This document shows positions 23,608 through 32,186 of a DNA stretch of 32,186 bases, in pieces; position 1 is the stretch's first letter; each line of letters starts with the position of its first letter. Both the position numbers and the translations under genes were made by a program. Origin of the DNA: Thamnocephalis sphaerospora (Eukaryota; Zoopagomycota; Zoopagomycetes; Zoopagales; Sigmoideomycetaceae); assembly GCA_003614735.1 (NCBI GenBank), contig KZ992550.1, positions 1 to 32,186 on the forward strand, written 5' to 3'. The notes beneath the pieces are model-generated. The model was not told the origin of the DNA, did no database searches, and saw only the letters and a list, made by a program, of their open reading frames with translations.

Positions 23608-24367
23608 TTGCCACCGGCCCACTTTCAAGCTTGCACCAACAAGCTCGGTTCATCCTCGCCCTGTGCCCTCGGCCTGTTTCTAACCTTCTTACGTCCTCAT
23701 ACTACACGCGACGCGCCTGACCAGCTGAGCCGAGCTGAGCCTTGCGCTCCATCACCATACGTGGCGCCTCATATCTATCTGCCAAACTACTCGGCACCAG
23801 CCTTGTTACGTCTCATTGCCACCACACGTGCACCTCTTTTGTTTTATCCTAGCATGCATTGATCGATTGCTCTTGCGCATCCACCTTCATTTTTGCAGCC
23901 TGGCGCTATGCTGTTGCTTATTTTTGCTATTGCCTAGCGCCACTCGTTTTCAGCCTGTCTGTTTCTTTGGACTTTTTCTTGCATGCTGCAAAAATAATAT
24001 ATCACCCGACATCCACGCACTCTGCAACTTGCCATTCGGCGTGCCCAATCCTGGACGGCAAACCATGAACGTACAGAACGCACCCGAGTGCGTGTATTTA
24101 TGCATTCGTAAGCATGCACAGCGTGTATCGGTTTAGGGCAAAATCAAACGCACTGATGGCAGGCAGGCACAGCAATAAGCGATAGGGATGGATAAAGGAA
24201 GAAGCGGTAGTGGGAAACTGGAAAGAGGAATGATGTAATGGCACGAGCAAGGCTGATGAAAGCGCAAAGATACCGTCACTTTTGCGCAATAGTGATAAGT
24301 GGCAGTAAGTAGCGTGGCAGCAAGGCAATGCTGTCCGAGTTTTTGGCACATAGTCTGGCTGGTCGAC
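23608..24367. other. Convergent intergenic region
   Basis: 760 bp between the 3' ends of the LUG-like gene (+) and the histidine phosphatase gene (-). It is pyrimidine-rich in its left half, with an AT-rich AATAATATA at about 23993 that may belong to a 3'-end signal. No coding frame with family similarity and no RNA gene recognised. Confidence 0.55.
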
Positions 24368-25570
24368 TCATTGCGATGCAGTCAGCGGCGTGGGCAGCGA
24401 AGTAGGCGCAACTGCCTGGGACGCGTCCAGCTTGGCCAGATGGTGTGCATCGTTCAGCCGCACTGCCTCAAAGTGGTAGCGTCCTAGAGCACGCCGCACT
24501 TTGCTCGGCTGTCGGCCCGCATCGCGTGCCCACGGCGCAAGCACCGCCGCATCGGTCGTCTCTTCGGGGCCAATGTTCCGACGGTAGACGCGTAGCTCGT
24601 TGACACACGTGTTGCGATGCTCGTAAATGGGCATCCGATCCAGCACCCCGTCCAGAAGCGAGCTAAGCAAAATGCGCAGCAGCCGGCCGTGCACTAGCAA
24701 ACAGGCAAGCAGCCGTGACATTAGCATCCACCATGGCGATTTGCACCGCCAGTAGACTGTGACCGTAAACACTTACAGACAATCACCAGATGCCGATTCC
24801 CGCCTCCTTGCTCGTCCAGATACCTGCCCAGTGCAGACACCGCACGCGCTTCGGCCTCTGCAGCCGACTCACCGTCGGGCAGACGTGCATCAAAGTTGCC
24901 GTCCTTCCACGCGTCGACCAGCTTTGCAACATCGGTGGGTATCGCTACACCGTCAAACTTGCCCCAGTGGATCTCGGCCAAATCCGGGATCACCTTGCGA
25001 CGGACGTATTAGCACAACGCCTGGTTGCCCACGCACACATAGGTGCACACATGCGATTCCCACCGCCTACCTGAAAGGGCGTATGCGGGTGGTACTTGTG
25101 GATATACTGCGCCGTCTCTCTGGCGCGCTGCTCGTAAGCGTAGTGCAATGTCAGCCGCGCAGTCGGACGCGCACACACACATCCACGTGGACAAGAGGCA
25201 GAAAACGGCGCATCTGCGGTTAGGGAAAACGTTTGGCCGTCCAACAATACACGACACCTGCGGCTTTTACAGCACCTACCAGTAGCCAGCTGGATGCCAC
25301 GCCGTCCACTTGCTCTCGCGAGAAGCGCTCGCCCACCAGACGCGCCTGCTCGTTGCCGGTGGCGTTTAGCGGCGGGTCCACGCCCGAACCCTGCAGCACA
25401 TGAGACGCGTTCAAGTGGGTTTCGCCATGACGCACGAGAAAGAGCGTAACGTAGGGCGCCGGAGCACCGCTGTCGCTGTTGCTCTGCGGCATAACGGCCG
25501 CGTTGATATCAGCCATACCGGGATGCGCGCTGGACGGCCGACTGCAGGTGTCCTCGTGGAGTACGCACAT
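24368..25570 (-). CDS. Histidine phosphatase superfamily enzyme (phosphoglycerate mutase/BPGase-like)
   Basis: Branch-1 histidine phosphatase. Four exons on minus: 25570-25280, 25127-25071, 24993-24777 and 24693-24368, giving 296 residues. The catalytic RHG motif is LVRHGETHLN with His near residue 48. Conserved features follow: the LNATGNEQARLVGERF segment, the RARETAQYI helix with its phosphate-binding Arg, AEIHWGKFDG, the DGESAAEAEAR loop with the acidic residue, and the second catalytic His in LHGRLLRILLSSLLDG (near 190). These are the elements of 2,3-bisphosphoglycerate-dependent mutases and small-molecule phosphatases such as TIGAR and yeast YOR283W. The substrate cannot be decided. An internal ATG at 25516 is an alternative start. 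The first intron (152 nt) is longer than most in the window and the third exon's acceptor (GCAAG) is non-pyrimidine. Convergent with the LUG-like gene. Confidence 0.88.
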
Positions 25571-25720
25571 GCTGGGAGAATGAAAAAGACGAGACTTGCA
25601 GCACAAGGAGAAGCAAAGTGTGCAACAAGACTAAACAGGACGTCTGCGGACTAGACTAGGAAGAAGGCAGCGCTAACCGAGTCCTTGCGACTGTCTTCAC
25701 CCACCCAACGGCAGTCTCAC

Positions 25721-25827
25721 GGTAGCAGTAGCAGTAGTGGTAGCAGTAGCAGTAGCAATGGTAGTAGTAGTAGCAGTAACAGCAGTAATGGTAGTAGTAG
25801 AAGCAGCAACAGCAGTAATGGTAGTAG
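25721..25827. repeat. Imperfect trinucleotide repeat (AGC/AGT/GGT/AAC family)
   Basis: Over 100 bp of three-base periodic sequence built from AGC, AGT, GGT, AAC and AAT units, about 150 bp upstream of the phosphatase gene's ATG. In one plus frame it would encode Ser/Asn/Gly repeats, but no gene around it is supported. Confidence 0.85.
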
Positions 25828-26390
25828 GGGACCTACGAGAGTACAGGCAACGGATAGCGCTGGTAGACAAGCTGGTTATTTGCAAGGTAGAATGCGCAGA
25901 TGAGTCAGTCGTAGCAACAAGCTAAGCTCGAATGATTGGCGCGTGGTGCACAATATACAGACTGAAAGCGTGGACAAGAATGAGAGGCAAACAGAAAAAG
26001 GCCGGCTCGGGCAGGTACGGGGTGTACGGTAACGGTGGATGCAGAAGGGAAGCGCGTGCGCAAAAACCAGCGACCCAGGAGAGCAGACCCGTCCTGACGC
26101 GCGCATGCACGCGTACAACCGGTCGCCTGCACCGGCCACGCCGCTTGCAGAAGCGGCAGAAAGCGGAGCCATGGCAGAAAAAACAAGCAAGCGGCCGAGG
26201 GCGGCCAGGTGCAGGAAAAGGAGTGAGCACAGCGTCCAGAGAATGATGGCGCATAGCATTGGCGTAGCGCGCTGCAGCATCGCTACTCTCAAAGGTAATA
26301 GGCAAGCCGCAAGGCGGTTCATGCAGGAGCACTAGGTGCGCGCGCAAAGTAGGCCTGCGATGCTGCCCCGCCATACAAGCAATAGCGAGC

Positions 26391-26651
26391 ATGCTGGCCC
26401 TCAGCCGCGTTGGTCTATCCACCGTGGCACGTGCTGGCATAGTCGCGACGAGCACGGCTTCGCTTCCACGCTCACCCCGCATAAGCACCTTGAGCGGCAA
26501 AGGATATTTCCGCCGTAGCACGCTGGACTCGGCATCTTTGCTCAGGGGGAGCAATGCGCCCCAGTTAGCGGGCGACCGCTTGCCGGCCTGCTTACCGTCT
26601 GCCGGTGACCGCCGCCCTAGCAGACGGCCATCGGATCCAGAAGCCGCTTGA
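26391..26651 (+). CDS. Possible short presequence-like ORF (uncertain)
   Basis: An 86-codon frame starting MLALSRVGLSTVARAGIVAT and continuing SPRISTLSGKGYFRRSTLDS. It is rich in Ser, Arg, Ala and Leu and without acidic residues until about residue 46, which resembles a mitochondrial targeting sequence. The second half is less convincing, ending PSDPEAA. It could be the first exon of a small mitochondrial gene whose later exons I could not join in phase, or a chance frame. GC-rich intergenic DNA here yields many open frames, so confidence is low. Confidence 0.2.
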   Translation: MLALSRVGLSTVARAGIVATSTASLPRSPRISTLSGKGYFRRSTLDSASLLRGSNAPQLAGDRLPACLPSAGDRRPSRRPSDPEAA

Positions 26652-27322
26652 CCGTGGTGAGCGATGATCGGCATTTTTATCGCCGGCCAATCATCGGCGA
26701 GACGGCGGTATGCTGCCGATATCGTGATAGCTTTACACTCGCGCGCCGATAAATGCCGCACGCGGCTAACCTCCAGTGCGGGCCAGGGCACATGGGGCAC
26801 GGCCAAGCACAGCGCTCGTGATGTCTGCCAAAGGCGCGCTCCAAGGCGCACTTGCAAAAACAAGCTTTGCATGTACAATCCTGCGCCGTCCACGCATCCA
26901 CCAATGTGACGACGGCAACGACTGCAATCTCTGGTCCATGTACGACCCAAATGACAAGCCAACGCGCTTGACAACAGCGCCTGCTAACGTGGCCACTCGG
27001 CGGGCGCCATGGCTGGAAATTTCCACCCCCTCGCTGAACGCCAGTGGCGGCGGCGACAACGGCTACGTCATGCAGGCGGCGGTAGAGCAACGTTCCACGC
27101 GCAGGCGAAACAGCGGCCGTTTTTGGCGCAGCGAGCTCAGCAACACATTAGTGCAATCACGACGAGCGCAGCGACGACGACGACGGCTGCTGCTGCTGCT
27201 GCTAGACCCCCGGTCAGCGTGTCGTCAGGTCACGTTGGTGCACATCCAATGCAGTGGGCTACCCCAACCCGCCTGTTTGAAATGTCCTGTGGACGGCGAA
27301 ATGCCCACGATGTCTCCCCAAA

Positions 27323-27344
27323 GTGTGTGTGTGTGTGTGTGTGT
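27323..27344. repeat. (GT)11 microsatellite
   Basis: Perfect GT dinucleotide tract in the gap upstream of the VAP-like gene; a second GT tract lies at 27967-27982. Confidence 0.85.
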
Positions 27345-28641
27345 GCCATCGTAACCACGGCTGCTGAATCGGCCGCCATACCTCATGGCCTTCTCCCCAA
27401 CACGGCTATGCTCGCGTGATGCCGACAACGGACCGTCTACCCGGGCGGAGCAAGGTGAAACGGCAGGCGCGGAGAGGCGCTGCGATGATGACAATGGATT
27501 TTCTTATTTGACCGACGTTGGTTCCCGCCGTCTCCCGTCGGTACCCGTCCACTTGCGCCTCTCTATCCTCCTTCAGCAACAACGCTGCAGCGTCCCAACG
27601 CGTACCCACGCACGTACGCACGTACGTACGCGCCCACACCCATACGCACTGCATACCTGCACGCTCGCACGCTTTATCCAGCCACTTGTGCCATCGTCAA
27701 CGCTTGCCACATTTACCCGACAACGTTTGCTGCCATTTTGGCCTGCATTGCCACCTTTCTCGTCCGTTCGCCTGCCCTGCGTTGCCGCCAGTTGGTGCTC
27801 TTTCGCCCAACCCCTGACCTTTTTTACACCGGCTAGTCCTACACCGGCTGCTTGCGTCCATTGCGATCATCCCAGCGGCTGTCCTGCCGTCTGTCCCTGC
27901 CGTACCGTCTGTCTGGCCTACTGCTACTACTACGAGTAAGCAACCAGGCGTTGCGTGGGTGTCTTGGTGTGTGTGTGTGTGTGATGGTGCTCGCAGGTCT
28001 GTTTGCTCGCCTGCACTATACCGTCGACGCCCGCCTGTTCTGAGCATTGCCTTTGTGGTGGTCGGCCGTGTGCCTATTGCTAAGTCACCGTACAACCGTA
28101 CCGTTTGGTTGGCGTGTGGCATGCCCACTGTCTATGCGCCGACCAGGTACGAGGACGTGTGGCGAACGTGCGTCAGCCGCGGCAGCATGTGCAACCACAA
28201 CGTGTCTATTGCACAGTGCCTAGGAAATATGCCAGGCGCTGCTAGACCGTAGGAGGCCAGCTGGCCACTGGTCAGCGACCATAGCCCTGCTGTGGCGCTA
28301 TGGGTGTTGTTTTGCAACCACGCGGCGGTAGACCTGGCCAGAGCGGTCTGATGCGACGGTGACTGTTCCTGCGAACGCGAGCGCGCCAAGAGGCGTCGAA
28401 GGCATACTGCCATGTGCATCCATGCATATAGGATGATGCGTGAATACCGCATTGGCTCTGCTGGCTACCCGATTAAGGGCACCACGGCAGCAAACGACGG
28501 TCGCCGCGTAAAGAGACGCCTACAATGCTAGTCGTGTCGATTGGGACTGCGTAAAAGGCGGCGCGCGGCAGTAGGCTTGCCGGTTGACAGGCCAAGATGA
28601 CACGCGTCATCCAACACCACCGCACCTTCAACGCCGTTGGT

Positions 28642-28661
28642 TCTCTCTCTCTCTCTCTCTC
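28642..28661. repeat. (TC)10 pyrimidine tract upstream of the VAP-like gene
   Basis: About 170 bp before the ATG at 28829, in a pyrimidine-rich context; probably close to the transcription start. Comparable to the tract at 16542-16559. Confidence 0.8.
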
Positions 28662-28828
28662 TTTTGCTTTCTGATGTACTGCACTTCACGTGATACGGCG
28701 GTGGCACGGCTGGCACCTCCCGATCTTTGCCGCTACAATGGTAGCTGACGAAACGCCACACACCTCTTTCTAGAACCACTACCACCACCAGTGCTCCAAC
28801 GACTACTACTACACCCTCTCGCTACACC

Positions 28829-30157
28829 ATGTCCGACACTTCTAGCCGTCGCACTTCTGGCTCTGGCATCGCGCGTCCCATGACGCCGCCCGGCGGTGCT
28901 GCCACCATCCGTGTGTCGCCGTCCGAGTTTAGCTTTCAAGGTAGGCGGCCGTGTGGGACGGCTTTTGTGGGTAGTGGACGACCGTTAATCGCAACGGGTG
29001 CGGGGTGTCCTCTCGACAATGTGCAGCCTCAAGATCCAATCCTAGCGTGCTGGTCGGGCGCGTGAGCCTGCGCATTGTGGCAGCTGACGCGCCCATCGGC
29101 TTCAAATTCAAGACCAATGCGCCGGACCGCTATAGCGTGCGACCGGTCATGGGTGTACTGTCGCCCAGCGGCGAAACGCTGGAGATTTTTGGTAAGCGGC
29201 ATGCGGGCGACTGTCTACCGCCGGACCAGCGGCTGATCCTACCGTACAGCCCGATGTGAAGGAGCGACGCAGGCCGACGACCGCTTCATGATCGAAAGCG
29301 TCACGCTTACCCCCGAGGAGGCGGAGCACCTCGATTCCAAAACGGTAGGCTCTCCTTGCGCAGCACAAAATCCCGTGCCTGGAGGACAGAATAGTCAGCT
29401 GACGCGTCCCCCTTGTCTCGGTCTACGTCAGTGGAAGCAAATTGACCGTCGCCGTATGGTGGAGAATTTCATTCACTGCCGTCCGTATGCTGCCGCCCCG
29501 TCCACGGCCACTGGCGTGTCGCCGCCCAGCTCGCCACCCACTAATTGGTCCACGGTCACTTCGGCACGCACACGGATGCACACTTCGCAGCGACATGGTC
29601 TCACCCACGGCCGCCATTCTTCGCTAGAACTTCACATGTCGCGCAACGCGCTGTCCACCCCCGGTGTTGCCATTGCTACACCACAGGCGGCCACAGGGAC
29701 CCTTTCGCCGGCGCCACAGCCCGCTTCACCCTCTCTGCGCCCGCTGGTGGTGGGCACACGGCCACGCGGTAGCATTGGCGGCGTCAGCATGAGCGGCAGC
29801 GATGTGGAGACGGGTCTGACGGCGGAGAAGCGATCGAGCCATGCTCACGTTGGCACACTGGCGGGCAACACAGTCAGCCGGCCGAGTCGGCGTCATCGTG
29901 GCCACGTTGATAAGGGACTGATTGATCTGCTACCGCAGATTGCCCTTCTGCTACTCGCCTGCGTCGTCATCACCTTTTGGCTGCCGGTTCATCGGTGGAT
30001 TGGCGCCTTGCTGCTGCCGTGGCTTGGTCGCAGCGGCGCTATCGTAGGCGACGATACCGAGACTCTGGTCGGCGCAACAGACGCACCCATGGGCGCCCAC
30101 TTTAGCCATGCACCCCTCGCGGCCGGTGGCGCTCATTTTGTCGTCGCACAGGCATAG
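28829..30157 (+). CDS. VAP/Scs2-like MSP-domain membrane protein
   Basis: Integral ER protein of the VAP family, whose MSP domain binds FFAT-motif partners at membrane contact sites. Four exons: 28829-28940, 29027-29191, 29250-29344 and 29432-30157, giving 365 residues. The MSP domain spans roughly residues 26-140: IRVSPSEFSFQ, VGRVSLRIVAADAP, FKFKTNAPDRYSVRPVMGVL (the FFAT-binding strand region), DDRFMIESVTLT and WKQIDRRRMVENFI. A Ser/Pro/Thr-rich linker of about 140 residues follows. The membrane segment LPQIALLLLACVVITFWLPV lies near residues 290-309, preceded by an Arg/His-rich stretch (RPSRRHRGHVDKG). Unlike classical tail-anchored VAPs, about 55 residues follow it, including a second hydrophobic patch (WIGALLLPWLG), so topology may differ. 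The ATG is in a CACCATGT context after a CT-rich leader. Confidence 0.87.
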
Positions 30158-31444
30158 AGTGCCACTGCACCGTAGTATTCGTGTACTGCACCGAGGCTGT
30201 ATCTGCCTTGTGGCTTTCGTGTTTTCTTCGCCATCTCTCTTTCGCTCTTGCCCTTTTTTTGATGCAAACGGGCTACCGGCGCGTATTTTTTGCTGCCTCA
30301 ACGGAAACAGGCACAATGGCCTGTCACTGTTACTGCCATTACCGTATTTTCTATTAGGTTTGGCATTTGGGATGAGTACACGCGGCGTACACGTTATGGC
30401 GTAGGCGTTGCGTGTCGTGACACCAAAGGACAAGTGGCATGGCCAGCGGCTGTCTAGTACCTGCATCTGTGCGCGCTTTACTCTTTCTTTGTCATCACCA
30501 TCGTCTCACCATCCTTTTTGCACCGTCGCCTTTCCCGCACGCCACTTGCTTTTCACGAGTGTGTATTATAATTTGCCAGCGATTCGGCATGATGTCATCT
30601 GTGCCGTCTTGTTTGTTGCAATCGAATAACGAGTAAATGTCGTCTAGCGTGGCCTGCAATGCTTGGTGGCCAAAACAAAACGTACAATTAGGATAGCCTT
30701 TTACCTGTACTTGTAGCCATGGTTCTAGTTTGCATGCACAGTTGGGAGCGGTAGAAATTGCGCACAGCAACAAAAAGGTCGGTCAACTTGGCGCCAATGA
30801 GATATAATCACCCGAACCAGTCGCACAAAATGTAATTGCCAATCGACGGGCAAAAGACACGCTGTGCAAGTTGGCCTTTCACGGTCAAGACCAGCTGGAC
30901 AGACGCAAATGTCCAAAGGTCGTCACGGCCCATAGCCATTCACTTGAAAGCAAGCAAGTGAATGGTAATGGCACATTGATTGCGGCAAGCTGGTACGGCA
31001 GATATACCACTAGCACTACATGGGACAGACATGGGTGAGCGTATAAGCAAGTGGCCTTGGCCTGTCAGGTCGTCGGGCCATATACGAGCGCACTTGTCAA
31101 GCGCATTGGCGTGCAGACACCACCATCAGCTGTGATCTAACGATAGGAGGTATTGTCGACTGTATTGCGGTTTACGCGCTAAAGATGCCAACCTATATGC
31201 TATTGCCGCTCGTCTGGCCGTGCTCCATATCCATGCATGCTTGGATAATAAGAATGCAAGTAAGCATCAGCGATGGCTTTGTACAAATCACCATGTGTAA
31301 ACCACCCGACATAGCTTATGAAATGGCACTGCCTAATCAAACTCGCACAACCATAATTTTATGTGGATCATGTATTAAGGCTGGGCATTTGACGACGCGC
31401 TATAGCATGCTGTGTCATGTACACGCACGCAGGCAGCAAAAAGG
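30158..31444. other. Convergent intergenic region, 1.3 kb
   Basis: Between the stop of the VAP-like gene (+) and the stop of the carrier gene (-). It is less GC-rich than the genes. It contains the 11-bp hairpin at 30936-30965; no protein frame with family similarity and no tRNA-like cloverleaf was recognised. Confidence 0.55.
30936..30965. repeat. Perfect 11-bp inverted repeat (hairpin)
   Basis: CCATTCACTTG and CAAGTGAATGG are exact reverse complements separated by an 8-nt loop (AAAGCAAG), with a possible G:U pair extending the stem. It sits in the convergent intergenic region. No T-run follows directly. Confidence 0.8.
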
Positions 31445-32178
31445 TCAAGCCGAGGCGCGCTTACTCGGACGCAAACCGAAAACGATCAGCAGCACTACCG
31501 CATACTTGTAAAGCGCCTCCTTGTAGTAGAAAAGGAAGGCGGCTGTAAGCACGCTTTGCAGCAGCTTGCTGTGAATGCCCTTGTAGAGGCCGGCTACGCC
31601 TTCGTTTTTGACAATCTTGCGGAAACCGTCGGTGACCGACTTGTAGCGTGTCTCGTCGTTCGACGACGACTGCTTCATCTGCATACGTGCCTTGACGACA
31701 ATGTACGGATAGGTGATGGAAGTGGCAGCCAGCTTGCTGATGGCACCCAGCAGGAAAAAGTGCCATCCTTGCAAGCGACGCGACGCCGCCAGCCGGTTCT
31801 TGGTCTGCTCAAAGACGGTGTACTGGATGATTGGGTTGATCACGAGAATAAGCGCCGGCACCACGCCCTGCCAAAAGGCCAGCGGGCCATCTTCGCGCAG
31901 AATGCGCATGATGGTGCGCCGGGTGCTGGCGCGCCGCGGCCGGTGGTGGGAACGGGCGTGCGACTGCGAGGTACCAGGCGTGTTACCCTCATCTATAGAG
32001 TCTTTCCTGGTCGTCATACGTGTCTGTGTATGGTAGCATGGCGACAAGCGGGTGTCAGTGCCACCGGCGGAAAAACAACCACACTCTGGTGTACGACGGC
32101 GAGCTGCTTTTGCTAACCGTGCCCGCCTACGCACATTCACCACCCAGATTGGATTCGTAATAATAACGGTGGCCGCGC
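31445..32178 (-). CDS. Peroxisomal adenine nucleotide carrier (Ant1/PMP34-like), 5'-truncated by the window
   Basis: Mitochondrial-carrier-family protein. Ant1/SLC25A17 exchanges ATP/AMP across the peroxisomal membrane to feed acyl-CoA activation. 243 residues are visible, beginning at a probable acceptor (TTACAG) at 32179; upstream exons lie outside the window. Visible elements: the second-repeat signature TNPIWVVNVRRR; EDGPLAFWQGVVPALILVIN; NPIIQYTVFEQTKNRL, which is characteristic of Ant1/PMP34; the third-repeat signature TYPYIVVKARMQ; and VAGLYKGIHSKLLQSVLTAA followed by FLFYYKEALYKY. The matrix loop after the second signature is unusually long and Arg/Ser/Thr-rich (about 65 residues to TIMRILRE). 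Either it is an insertion or an intron there has been left unspliced in this reading. The short C-terminus ends PSKRASA. Confidence 0.88.
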
Positions 32179-32186
32179 CTGTAACA

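Larger units (their letters stand above)
25571..28828. other. 3.3-kb divergent intergenic region with several microsatellites
   Basis: Lies between the start of the phosphatase gene (-) and the VAP-like gene (+). It contains an imperfect AGC/AGT/GGT triplet repeat (25721-25827), (GT)n tracts at 27323-27344 and 27967-27982, an ACGT-rich palindromic stretch at 27609-27632, and a (TC)10 tract at 28642-28661. One plus-strand frame from ATG 26391 to 26651 begins like a mitochondrial presequence (MLALSRVGLSTVARAGIVAT). Another begins at ATG 26821 (MSAKGALQGALAKTSFACTI). Neither has a recognisable domain or a convincing exon partner. The 350-codon minus frame at 25922-26974 has no motif and is probably chance. 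Confidence 0.5.

Noticed and set aside
25922-26974. 350-codon open frame on the minus strand
   Set aside because: No recognisable domain, Arg/Cys/His-rich, competing frames on the other strand, and no splice partners.
26821-27354. Plus-strand frame starting MSAKGALQGALAKTSFACTI
   Set aside because: Some coding-like codon bias at the start, but no family motif, no joinable exons, and the frame runs into a GT microsatellite; not annotated as a gene.

Overview
This looks like a nuclear segment from a fungus. The genes are split by many short spliceosomal introns, mostly 54-90 nt. They have GTRNGY-type donors, a CTAAC/CTGAC-like branch site about 15-40 nt before the acceptor, and a predominance of phase-1 positions. 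The gene content is fungal: a Nrd1/Seb1-type CID-RRM termination factor, an Ant1/PMP34-type peroxisomal carrier, a Mam3/CNNM protein, a VAP/Scs2-like protein and mitochondrial bL19. The intron density and a LEUNIG-type LisH+WD40 protein suggest an early-diverging (non-Dikarya) lineage. I cannot name the phylum from sequence alone.

Layout. 1-275 (-): N-terminus of a mitochondrially targeted protein that runs off the left edge. 395-1089 (+): mitochondrial ribosomal protein bL19m, sharing a 119-bp divergent promoter with it. 1199-2564 (+): Sel1-repeat protein A. 2813-5989 (+): a ten-exon Pif1-family helicase. 6158-7983 (+): Sel1-repeat protein B, a clear paralogue of A with matching intron positions and phases. 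8055-10246 (-): CNNM/Mam3 membrane protein. 10656-13888 (+): Nrd1/Seb1-like RNA-binding protein. 14313-15707 (+): adenosine kinase. 15708-18745: a 3-kb stretch with no gene I can define. 18746-23607 (+): a 1385-residue LUFS/LisH-polyQ-polyA-WD40 protein. 24368-25570 (-): histidine-phosphatase (phosphoglycerate mutase-like) enzyme. 25571-28828: a 3.3-kb microsatellite-rich gap. 28829-30157 (+): MSP-domain VAP-like protein. 31445-32178 (-): peroxisomal adenine nucleotide carrier, truncated by the right edge.

I assembled the gene models by hand, joining open frames at GT..AG (once GC..AG) borders whose phases agree and whose protein matches the family. In nine multi-exon models the exon lengths sum to a multiple of three without internal stops: bL19m, both Sel1 genes, Pif1, CNNM, adenosine kinase, the LUG-like protein, the phosphatase and the VAP-like protein. 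The middle of the Seb1-like gene (about 11912-12400) is not resolved. These are separate housekeeping and regulatory genes, not an operon or mobile island. The most notable items are the Sel1 paralogue pair flanking a Pif1 gene, a 7-nt micro-exon inside Pif1 motif-VI territory, a cysteine-rich insert in Pif1 next to motif III, and the plant-LEUNIG-like architecture.
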